In this document: piece after piece, positions 1 through 6,922 of the stretch | How positions within the stretch are numbered: the first letter of the stretch is position 1 | Layout: every line of letters starts with the position of its first letter | Source: Pseudomonadota bacterium | GTDB taxonomy: Bacteria > Pseudomonadota > Gammaproteobacteria > Burkholderiales > SCOH01 | Length of the DNA stretch: 9,519 bases | Reading direction: 5' to 3' | Assembly: GCA_030917985.1 (NCBI GenBank) | Contig: JAUPTR010000139.1 | Location: forward strand, 1 to 9,519 | Translations under genes and position numbers: made by a program | Notes under the pieces: model-generated | Databases searched by the model: none | The model's input: only the letters and a program-made list of their open reading frames with translations | Told to the model about the DNA's origin: nothing

Positions 1-10
1 CCAGTCGCAC

Positions 11-31
11 GATGCACCTTCGGGGAGCATC
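11..31 (+). promoter_or_regulatory. Small stem-loop in the rne 5' leader
   Basis: GATGC (11-15) pairs with GCATC (27-31), and CC (17-18) can pair with GG (23-24) around a TTCG loop, leaving a small internal loop of A16 against G25-A26. The hairpin sits 43 bases before the rne start codon. In E. coli, hairpins in the rne leader let RNase E control the decay of its own mRNA. A similar role here is inference from position only, because most of the leader and the promoter lie outside the window. Confidence 0.35.
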
Positions 32-74
32 GGCCGTCCGCTTCAACGCGCTCTGGTTAGCAAAGAACAAAACC

Positions 75-2978
75 ATGAAGCGCATGCTTTTTAACGCAAC
101 CCAGGCTGAAGAGCTTCGGGTTGCCATTGTTGATGGGCAAAAACTCATCGACTTCGACATCGAAACTGTCGGCAAGGAACAACGCAAGAGCAATATCTAC
201 AAAGGCACCATTACCCGTATCGAGCCGAGCCTGGAAGCAGCGTTCATCGACTACGGCACGGATCGCCACGGCTTTCTGCCGTTCAAGGAGGTAGCGCGAG
301 CTTATTTCCTCGGTGATCACGAAGGCGGCCGCGCACGCATTCAGGATGTGCTGCGCGAAGGCATGGAACTGATCGTTCAAGTGGAAAAAGACGAGCGCGG
401 CAACAAGGGCGCAGCGTTGACCACGTTCATCAGCCTCGCCGGCCGCTATCTGGTGCTGATGCCCAACAATCCCCGTGGTGGTGGCGTTTCGCGTCGCATT
501 GAAGGCGAAGAACGCAACGAGCTGCGCGAAGTCATGGGCCAACTGGAAGTGCCGCAAGGCATGTCCATCATCGCCCGCACCGCCGGCATCGGCCGCAATC
601 TGGAAGAACTGCAGTGGGATCTGAACTACCTGCTGCAACTGTGGCGCGCAATTGAAACCGCCGCAGTTGGCCAGGGTGGCCCGTTCCTGATCTATCAGGA
701 AGGTAGCCTGGTCATTCGCGCCATCCGCGATTACTTCCAGCCGGATATCGGCGAAATCCTGATCGATACTGAATTCATCTACGATCAAGCCCGCCAGTTC
801 ATGGGCCACGTGATGCCGGCCAACGTCAATCGCGTCAAGCTCTATAAAGACGACGTGCCGGTATTCTCGCGTTTCCAGATCGAACACCAGATCGAAACCG
901 CCTACTCGCGTGAAGTGCCGCTGCCGTCGGGTGGCGCGATTGTTATCGACCACACCGAAGCACTGGTGTCGGTAGACGTGAACTCGGCCCGTGCCACCAA
1001 AGGCTCGGACATCGAGGAGACCGCAACCCGCACCAATCTGGAAGCGGCCGACGAAATCGCCCGCCAGTTGCGCCTGCGCGACTTGGGTGGCCTGATCGTT
1101 ATCGACTTCATCGACATGGAAAGCAGCAAGAACCAGCGTGAAGTCGAAAACCGCCTGAAAGACGCACTGCATCACGACCGTGCCCGGGTACAGATCGGCA
1201 AGATCTCACGCTTCGGCCTGCTGGAACTGTCGCGTCAGCGTCTGCAGCCAAGCCTCGGTGAAACCAGCCACATTCCCTGCCCACGCTGCCACGGCACCGG
1301 CTTCATCCGCGGTATCGAATCGTCGGCATTGCACATCCTGCGCATCATTCAGGAAGAAGCAATGAAGGACAACACCGGTGCGATCCATGCACAGGTGCCG
1401 GTCGATGTTGCGACCTTCCTGCTGAACGAAAAACGCGCAGAAATCTACGCCATTGAGGCACGCCTCAAAGTCGGCGTAGTGCTGATTCCGAACATTCATC
1501 TGGAAACACCGCATTACAGCATCGTCCGTCTGCGTCACGACGATCTGAACCACGCAGATGAGCAGCAGCCATCGTACAAGATGATGGAAATGCCGGCAGA
1601 AGAGGCATCCGGCTACAAACACAGCCCGGAAAAAGCCAAACCGGTTCGTCAGGAAGCGGCCGTCAAGGGCATTACCCCGACCCAGCCGGCACCGGTTGCG
1701 GCTCCGGTAGCGGAAGCCAAGCCAGAGGCCAAACCAACCATCATCAAGAAGATCATTGGCTGGTTCAAGGGGCTGGTAGAAGAGGAGCCGGTTACCGAAC
1801 CGACACCGCAACCGGTTGCCAAGCCACAGCAACGCAATCCGCAGCAGCGCCAGCGTCAGGATGGTCGTCGCGACCGTCAGGACAACCGCCAGCAGCAGGA
1901 ACCGCGCCGCCAGCAGGGTCGTCCGCGTATCGAAGAAGAAACGCCGAACAACAACCGCCAGCAACGTCCGGAACGCGGTGACCGCCAGGAACGGGGTGAG
2001 CGCAAGGAGCAGACACAGGCAGATAGCCGCCCGGCGCGCCAGCCACGTCCGCAGCAACCACGCCAGCAGGAAAACGAGAAGCCGGTAGAACTGAACCCGG
2101 AACTGCAGACTGCAGCACCGGCCGAAGAAGGCGGCGATACCGGTGAAAGCCGCAACCGCCGTCGTCGTGGCAATCGTCGCGGGGAGCGCCGTGGCGAAGG
2201 TCGTAGTGAAAACGACAATGCAGACAATGTCAATGTGCTTGCCGATCAGCCGGCTGAAGCAGGCGACCCGGTGGAAGCGGCACCGGCGCGTGAACCGCGT
2301 GAGCCACGCCAGCGTCGCGAGCCGCGTGAACCACGCGAACCGCGTCAGCCACGTGAACGTCAACCTCGCGCGGAAGGTGAAGCTGCTGCGGCAGAGGCTG
2401 TGGCCAACACACCTTCGGCAGTAGCAAGCGAAGCTCCTGCAAGCATCGCCAGCGCACCGCAAACCGTGACACAAGTGGTAAACGAAGCGCCGGCTGCCGC
2501 TGCAACGACAGCACCGGCAATATCAGCACCTGAGATTGTCGAGCAAACACCAGCAGAAGTGGTCATCCCTATCAAGGCTACCCCGGTTGCCACTGCACCT
2601 GTACCTGCGCCGGCCGCCCCCGTGATCGACAAACCGGCACCTGCAGCAGCACCGGAGCTGAAGATCGCAGCACCGGAAGATGTTGGCCTGCAGCAGGTGG
2701 CGACCCGCAGCGCTGTCGCAGAAGCGGCCCCCGAATTACCTGCCGAAGCGTCGCAGCAACGTCGTCGTCGCAACACTGTACGCAGTGAAGCGGCATCCGA
2801 AGTTGTGGAACTGGTGCAGATCGAGACTCAGGGCAACACTGAAACCGGCAGCACCGAGGTGGCTCCGGCAACGGAAGCGCACACCCGCAGCCAGCGCAAC
2901 CGCAGCCAGTCTGACAATGCGGCAGCAGAGCCTCTGGTGCAGATCGAAACGCAATCGACGGAAAAGCAGCACGGATAA
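75..2978 (+). CDS. rne: Ribonuclease E, endoribonuclease and RNA degradosome scaffold
   Basis: RNase E cuts single-stranded AU-rich RNA in mRNA decay and in rRNA and tRNA maturation. The 967-residue product starts MKRMLFNATQ, the usual family start; an in-frame ATG at position 12 would add 21 unconserved residues and was rejected. The ribosome binding site is weak (AAAGAA). Visible parts are an S1 RNA-binding region (about 35-125), a 5'-sensor region with R168 and T169, the DNase I-like catalytic region with metal-binding D301 (DVNSA) and D344 (IDFIDM), and the zinc-link CPRC at 402-405. These match the E. coli residues at an offset of one to two. The catalytic half ends near residue 510. The rest looks disordered: an amphipathic helix at 554-568, Arg-rich patches (about 585-715 and 739-765), an Ala/Pro-rich stretch (about 770-890), and two LVQIETQ motifs near the end. 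At 967 residues it is somewhat shorter than E. coli RNase E (1061). The long scaffold half argues against RNase G. Confidence 0.97.
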   Translation: MKRMLFNATQAEELRVAIVDGQKLIDFDIETVGKEQRKSNIYKGTITRIEPSLEAAFIDYGTDRHGFLPFKEVARAYFLGDHEGGRARIQDVLREGMELIVQVEKDERGNKGAALTTFISLAGRYLVLMPNNPRGGGVSRRIEGEERNELREVMGQLEVPQGMSIIARTAGIGRNLEELQWDLNYLLQLWRAIETAAVGQGGPFLIYQEGSLVIRAIRDYFQPDIGEILIDTEFIYDQARQFMGHVMPANVNRVKLYKDDVPVFSRFQIEHQIETAYSREVPLPSGGAIVIDHTEALVSVDVNSARATKGSDIEETATRTNLEAADEIARQLRLRDLGGLIVIDFIDMESSKNQREVENRLKDALHHDRARVQIGKISRFGLLELSRQRLQPSLGETSHIPCPRCHGTGFIRGIESSALHILRIIQEEAMKDNTGAIHAQVPVDVATFLLNEKRAEIYAIEARLKVGVVLIPNIHLETPHYSIVRLRHDDLNHADEQQPSYKMMEMPAEEASGYKHSPEKAKPVRQEAAVKGITPTQPAPVAAPVAEAKPEAKPTIIKKIIGWFKGLVEEEPVTEPTPQPVAKPQQRNPQQRQRQDGRRDRQDNRQQQEPRRQQGRPRIEEETPNNNRQQRPERGDRQERGERKEQTQADSRPARQPRPQQPRQQENEKPVELNPELQTAAPAEEGGDTGESRNRRRRGNRRGERRGEGRSENDNADNVNVLADQPAEAGDPVEAAPAREPREPRQRREPREPREPRQPRERQPRAEGEAAAAEAVANTPSAVASEAPASIASAPQTVTQVVNEAPAAAATTAPAISAPEIVEQTPAEVVIPIKATPVATAPVPAPAAPVIDKPAPAAAPELKIAAPEDVGLQQVATRSAVAEAAPELPAEASQQRRRRNTVRSEAASEVVELVQIETQGNTETGSTEVAPATEAHTRSQRNRSQSDNAAAEPLVQIETQSTEKQHG
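1734..1778 (+). other. Probable membrane-targeting amphipathic helix of RNase E
   Basis: Codons 554-568 of rne encode a short island, PTIIKKIIGWFKGLV, in an otherwise polar, disordered region. Ile, Trp, Phe, Leu and Val alternate with Lys so that one helix face is hydrophobic and the other basic, followed by an acidic EEE. E. coli RNase E has a membrane-targeting helix just after the catalytic half at a comparable position (around residues 565-585), also centred on Trp-Phe-Lys. The same role, holding the enzyme on the inner membrane, is inferred. Confidence 0.6.
2289..2369 (+). repeat. Arg-Glu-Pro coding repeat in rne
   Basis: Codons 739-765 of rne form an imperfect tandem array of the nine-base unit CGT-GAA-CCG and variants, encoding repeated REP, RQP and RER triplets. 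Synonymous changes between units suggest the array is not a very recent expansion. Arg-rich segments of this kind bind RNA in the scaffold half of RNase E proteins. The number of units could vary between strains. Confidence 0.6.
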
Positions 2979-2993
2979 ACAAACGTTGTAGTC

Positions 2994-3029
2994 AAAAAAA
3001 GCCACGGGCAGATGCCTGTGGCTTTTTTT
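2994..3029 (+). terminator. Intrinsic terminator of rne, possibly bidirectional
   Basis: A nine-base-pair stem, GCCACGGGC (3001-3009) with GCCTGTGGC (3014-3022), closes a four-base loop and contains one G-U pair. Seven T follow at 3023-3029 and seven A precede at 2994-3000. It begins 15 bases after the rne stop. The flanking A tract gives a T tract on the other strand, so it could also stop transcription from the converging c-di-GMP gene. There the G-U pair becomes a C-A mismatch, so it should be weaker. Confidence 0.9.
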
Positions 3030-3188
3030 CGTCTGTGTGGCACACACCATGTCGGGCCGGGCAAGGCCTCCATCCCCCAAGGATAAGACTCTGGAACGCG
3101 GCACTGAAGACAGATGAGGCGGCGAAGCAAATGGCGACGCCGCAATCAACAACATCGACACATAGGCCACAAGGCGCATGGATATTGG

Positions 3189-3236
3189 CTTGCAGGCGGG
3201 CCTGCAAGGCGCACCCGGATTGCCCTGCAAGGCAAT
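3189..3236 (-). repeat. Two tandem hairpins after the PAS-GGDEF-EAL gene
   Basis: An eight-base-pair inverted repeat, CTTGCAGG (3189-3196) with CCTGCAAG (3201-3208), and a six-base-pair one, ATTGCC (3219-3224) with GGCAAT (3231-3236), lie directly downstream of the stop on the minus strand. They share the direct repeat CCTGCAAGGC (3201-3210 and 3224-3233). No T tract follows, so they do not form a classical intrinsic terminator. They could protect the 3' end of the mRNA or pause polymerase before the terminator at 2994-3029. Confidence 0.4.
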
Positions 3237-3238
3237 GA

Positions 3239-6200
3239 TCAAGCGCCGGTTTGCTGCGTGGCGCTGATCAAGGCCTCCATTTCTGCAGCAGAAACGGGGC
3301 GACCAAACAGATAACCCTGACCATGGCGACAGCCCTGCTGCAGCAGGAACTGGCGCTGTGCCTCGGTTTCAATGCCTTCGCCCAGCACCGTCAGATTCAG
3401 GCTGCGCGCCATGGCAATGATGGTGCTGACAATCGCGGCGTCATTGGGGTCAGTGGCAATGTCGCGCACAAACGAGCGGTCGATTTTCAGCACATCCAGC
3501 GGATATTGCTTAAGGTAGCCAAGGCTGGAATAGCCAGTACCAAAATCGTCCATCGACAGGGTAATACCGCGCTGTTTCAGCGACAGCAACAATGCCCGGG
3601 TACGCTCCGGCTGCTCCATCGCCAGCGATTCGGTAATCTCGATATCGAGGCAGCCTGGTGGCAAGCCGCAATCATCGAGGATGCGGTTGATCTGCTGCGC
3701 CACATCGCCCACGTGCATCTGGCGTGCCGAGAGGTTGACCGCCACACGTTCCACCGGCAGCCCTGCCGCACGCCACTGGGCAAGCTGACGGCAGGCCTCC
3801 AGCATCACCCATTCACCAATCGGCACGATCAGGCCGGTTTCTTCCGCCAACGGGATGAACGCCATCGGCATCAGCAAGCCCAGATCTGCGCTTTGCCAGC
3901 GCAACAAGGCTTCGACTCCGACAATCCTGCCACTATCCAGCTCGACCTGCGGCTGATAATGCAGCACAAACTCTTCCCGTTCGATGGCGCCGCGCAGGCG
4001 GCTTTCCAGCAGCAGCCTTTCCATCGCCCGCGCATTCATCTCCTTGCGATAGAACTGGAAAGTGTTGCGCCCGGCCTCTTTGGCACGATACAACGCCACG
4101 TCGGCATTCTTGATCAAGCTATCGATCGCGCTGTCGTCGCAATCCTGTGGATAAATGGCAATGCCGATGCTGACCGAGACAAACAGGCTGTGGCCATCCA
4201 GCTCCACCGGGGCACGCATCACATCAATCAGTTTTTCAGCCACGTCCACCAGATTGTCGGCGTGCTCCAGATCGGCAATGATCAGCGCAAATTCGTCCCC
4301 CCCCAGCCGTGCCAGGGTATCGCCCTTGCGCAAGAACGACTGCATGCGCCGCGCAGCCGCCTGCAGCAATCGATCGCCCATCGAATGCCCCAGTGTGTCA
4401 TTCACCGTCTTGAAGCGATCCAGGTCCATATACAGCAGGCCAAACGAATGCCTTTCGCGCATTGCACCATTGGCCATCACCTCGATGCGGTCGCGGAACA
4501 GGCGCCGGTTGGGCAATTCGGTAAGCGGATCGTAAAACGCCAGGTGCCGGATGGTGGATTCGGCAAATTTTCGCTCGCTGATATCTTCGGCAACGATCAC
4601 GTGATGGCTGATGGCACCCAGCGGCTGCCGCACCGGTGCCACCGTCAGCAGGCACCAGAACAACTCACCATCCTTGCGCCGCAGATTCAGTTCGCCATGC
4701 CATTCTTCACCCTGCAGCATGGCACGCAGCATGCCAAGCAATGCCGGGCGCGAGTTTTCGTCCAGATCCAGCATGCTGATGCCCTGACCCACGATTTCGG
4801 CTGCCAGATAACCGGTGACGTGTTCAAAGCGGGAGTTGACGTAATCGATCACGCCATTGGCGTCGGTCATCATCACGATATTGCCGCTCTGCTCCACAGC
4901 CAGCGACAGTTTCTGCAGCTGATCATTGGCACGCTTGATTTCGCTGATGTCGGTCAGCGCCGCGATCAGGTGGCCGTATTTTCCCGGCCCACCCGGCAAC
5001 ACCCAGTTCATCGCCACATGCACCACCTCACCGTCCAGCCGACGATATTCGGTATCGCTGCTGAACTGGTCTCGGCCCTCGGCCAGGGCTCCCGCAATAC
5101 GTGCAAAATCACGCAGCGAATTGGCGGTCATGATGTGCCTGATTTCACGCCCCAGCTCTGCCACCGAGTTTGCCCCCAGCAATTGCAGGGTGCTACGGTT
5201 GACATGCGTGATGCGCACCCGGCGCCAGAACTGGTAACAGGCATCACGATCTGCCAGCAGATGTGCGGTGATATCGGTGACACCGGCAGCCAGCAGCGTA
5301 TCGACATACGCCATGGCCTCGCTCATATCCTCCTCCCACAGCGAAACCGGCGCATGCTCGAACAACTGGCGATAGGCGGCCTCGTTGTGGGCCAGCGCGG
5401 CCTGAATCTGTTTGCGCTCCGAGATATCAATGGCATAAAACATGCCACCGCCGCCGGGCAGATACGCAGAGCCAACCAGCACCGGGCGCAAACTGCCGTC
5501 ATGCTGGCGCATGTTCAGCTCGGCAGGCTCCGACTTGCCATGCGCCAGCAACTGCTGCCGGATCAGCCTGATCGCCGCTTCGTCAACGGGAAACAACTGA
5601 CGCCAGTGCACTTTCTGCGTGGCAATATCCTCGGCCCTCAAGCCGGCCAGATCCAGGCACAGCGCGTTGGCGTCCAGCAGTCGGCCATCCTCCCCCAGGA
5701 AGCCAACCGCCAGCATATTCGAATGAAACAATCGCTCAATACGGGCCTGGGTCTCGCGCCATTCTCGCTGCAGACGCCGCTTCTCGGTCACATCCTCGGC
5801 AATGATCAGACGAGCCGGGCGATTACCGAAATCAACATCATAGGCGACAACCTCGACCTCGATCATACGGCCATCGCGGGCATAGGTTTCCCACCGGCCG
5901 GAACTACGCGGGCTGCCATTCAGCGGTGTATCCAGCAACGATTTCAGCTCGGGCAGCATACGTAGCGCCACCATGTCCATCACCCGCACGTTGTGGATTT
6001 CCGAGGCGCTGTAGCCGTAGGTATCAAGCATGGCGCGGTTAACAGCGAGCACTTGGGTTGTCTCGATATCATGCAGGCACATCATTTGCGGATTTTCGTC
6101 GAACAGCGCCCGATAATAGGCTGCCGACTTGCGCAGGTTATCTTCATACACGGCACGGTCGGTGATATCGCGGATCCAGACGATCATGGCAGGCCGTTTG

Positions 6201-6796
6201 CCCAGCTTGACCGGACAGGCGCGAATCTCGATGGCAATCTCGCCACCGTCCCGGCGAATACCCTTTAGCTCACACGGTGCAGGCGCCACGTTGGTGCTGC
6301 GCACCTGTTGCAGGTAATCGCGCAGCCGTGGCAGATCCTGTTCGCGCACATGGCTGGCCAGCGGTCGATCGCGAATATCATGAATACTGCTGTAGCCAAA
6401 CATTGAGAGGCAGGCATGATTGATGCGCAAAATCTGGCCATCGTTGAGAATCACGATGGCATCCGAGGTATTGTCAAACACCGAGCGCAGCTGGGTTTCG
6501 CTCTCTTCCAGACGATGACGGGCACCCACAACCTGGCGGCGATAGAGCAACACCACTGGCAAACCCAGGGTGAGCGTAACCGAGGCAAACAACCAGTCAC
6601 GCCAACCCGAATCACGCCCCTCCAGCCATGGAGCCAATAACTCGGCAAGGCTGGCATCGGCAAATAGCCAGATGGCGACAAAAATCAGGTAAAGCGTCAA
6701 CAACAGCATCAACAGCCAGTCCTGGACTGAGAATTGCTGTCGGGATCCGGGTTGGGAGCGCCAGTCAGGCGCTTTATTGGTATCGTGCATATGCAT
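3239..6796 (-). CDS. Membrane-anchored multi-PAS GGDEF-EAL protein (c-di-GMP synthesis/breakdown)
   Basis: GGDEF domains make cyclic-di-GMP and EAL domains cleave it; the messenger controls biofilm formation and motility. The 1185-residue product has two transmembrane helices (about 27-46 and 67-86) with only about 20 residues between them, so no real periplasmic sensor. Next come about five PAS domains (roughly 104-214, 227-339, 351-462, 472-621, 629-742), several ending in D-I-S/T-E/D-R/K-type linkers. The GGDEF domain (about 750-915) has intact GGDEF at 832-836 and an inhibitory-site RKGD at 823-826. The EAL domain (about 930-1180) has EALLRW (E962), N1021, E1053, DDFGTG (D1083, D1084), K1104, E1140 and Q1160, so both activities look possible. 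Which one dominates cannot be told from sequence. An in-frame stop lies just upstream; possible starts are TTG 6799, ATG 6796 and ATG 6790, none with a clear ribosome binding site. I chose the first ATG. The gene follows alaS but behind its terminator. Confidence 0.93.
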   Translation of the reverse strand: MHMHDTNKAPDWRSQPGSRQQFSVQDWLLMLLLTLYLIFVAIWLFADASLAELLAPWLEGRDSGWRDWLFASVTLTLGLPVVLLYRRQVVGARHRLEESETQLRSVFDNTSDAIVILNDGQILRINHACLSMFGYSSIHDIRDRPLASHVREQDLPRLRDYLQQVRSTNVAPAPCELKGIRRDGGEIAIEIRACPVKLGKRPAMIVWIRDITDRAVYEDNLRKSAAYYRALFDENPQMMCLHDIETTQVLAVNRAMLDTYGYSASEIHNVRVMDMVALRMLPELKSLLDTPLNGSPRSSGRWETYARDGRMIEVEVVAYDVDFGNRPARLIIAEDVTEKRRLQREWRETQARIERLFHSNMLAVGFLGEDGRLLDANALCLDLAGLRAEDIATQKVHWRQLFPVDEAAIRLIRQQLLAHGKSEPAELNMRQHDGSLRPVLVGSAYLPGGGGMFYAIDISERKQIQAALAHNEAAYRQLFEHAPVSLWEEDMSEAMAYVDTLLAAGVTDITAHLLADRDACYQFWRRVRITHVNRSTLQLLGANSVAELGREIRHIMTANSLRDFARIAGALAEGRDQFSSDTEYRRLDGEVVHVAMNWVLPGGPGKYGHLIAALTDISEIKRANDQLQKLSLAVEQSGNIVMMTDANGVIDYVNSRFEHVTGYLAAEIVGQGISMLDLDENSRPALLGMLRAMLQGEEWHGELNLRRKDGELFWCLLTVAPVRQPLGAISHHVIVAEDISERKFAESTIRHLAFYDPLTELPNRRLFRDRIEVMANGAMRERHSFGLLYMDLDRFKTVNDTLGHSMGDRLLQAAARRMQSFLRKGDTLARLGGDEFALIIADLEHADNLVDVAEKLIDVMRAPVELDGHSLFVSVSIGIAIYPQDCDDSAIDSLIKNADVALYRAKEAGRNTFQFYRKEMNARAMERLLLESRLRGAIEREEFVLHYQPQVELDSGRIVGVEALLRWQSADLGLLMPMAFIPLAEETGLIVPIGEWVMLEACRQLAQWRAAGLPVERVAVNLSARQMHVGDVAQQINRILDDCGLPPGCLDIEITESLAMEQPERTRALLLSLKQRGITLSMDDFGTGYSSLGYLKQYPLDVLKIDRSFVRDIATDPNDAAIVSTIIAMARSLNLTVLGEGIETEAQRQFLLQQGCRHGQGYLFGRPVSAAEMEALISATQQTGA
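4297..4304 (-). repeat. Eight-G tract inside the GGDEF codons
   Basis: On the coding strand the codons CTG GGG GGG GAC, for Leu-Gly-Gly-Asp of the active-site loop, give eight consecutive G. Losing one G would bring in a TGA four codons past the tract. Gaining one would bring in a TGA about 20 codons on. Both would disrupt the GGDEF motif and remove the EAL domain. The tract itself is directly visible; a role in phase variation is speculation. Confidence 0.6.
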
Positions 6797-6808
6797 CAAC
6801 TATATGCA
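6786..6808 (-). promoter_or_regulatory. Palindrome, direct repeat and possible -10 at the PAS-GGDEF-EAL start
   Basis: A ten-base palindrome, TGCATATGCA (6786-6795), covers the second possible ATG. Its ATATGCA half (6789-6795) recurs as a direct repeat at 6802-6808. On the minus strand TATAGT (6804-6799) resembles a sigma70 -10 box, but no matching -35 is seen at 16-18 bases. If it is a -10 box, transcription would start almost at the start codon, giving a leaderless message. The promoter must lie between the alaS terminator and the start codon, but its exact place is uncertain. Confidence 0.25.
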
Positions 6809-6870
6809 ATCTGGATGGCCTTTGCGCCTTCTTTGCCAGGAAAATAGCTTTTCTCGCATGCGGCCTGAAA

Positions 6871-6903
6871 CAAAAAACAAACCCGGCAAAAGCCGGGTTT
6901 GTT
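6871..6903 (-). terminator. Intrinsic terminator of alaS
   Basis: A twelve-base-pair perfect inverted repeat, AACAAACCCGGC (6876-6887) with GCCGGGTTTGTT (6892-6903), encloses a four-base loop. On the minus strand the stem ends in TT and continues as TTTT before a G, making a T-rich tail. It lies 20 bases after the alaS stop, as expected for an alaS terminator. It separates alaS from the following c-di-GMP gene. Confidence 0.92.
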
Positions 6904-6922
6904 ACATGCAGCATGTGCAACA

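Noticed and set aside
12..74. N-terminal extension of rne from the ATG at position 12
   Set aside because: The family begins MKRML at position 75, and the extension contains the leader hairpin and no conserved residues.
1206..2474. A 422-codon open frame antisense to rne
   Set aside because: The product is low-complexity Arg/Leu/Phe/Cys-rich sequence, a shadow of the Arg/Gln/Pro-rich scaffold region.
3114..3143. GCGGCG/CGCCGC inverted repeat between rne and the converging gene
   Set aside because: Six base pairs with a 13-base loop and no T tract in GC-rich DNA is within what chance gives.
2736..3179. A minus-strand open frame beginning MRLVAYVSMLLIAASPFA, which looks like a signal peptide
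   Set aside because: It has no ribosome binding site, it runs through the rne terminator and then antisense to the rne coding sequence, and the remainder resembles no protein family. A decayed gene fragment cannot be fully excluded.
3251..5965. A 904-codon open frame antisense to the PAS-GGDEF-EAL gene
   Set aside because: It mirrors the codon bias of the opposite gene, its product is rich in His and Gln with no recognisable domain, and the true gene has complete catalytic motifs.
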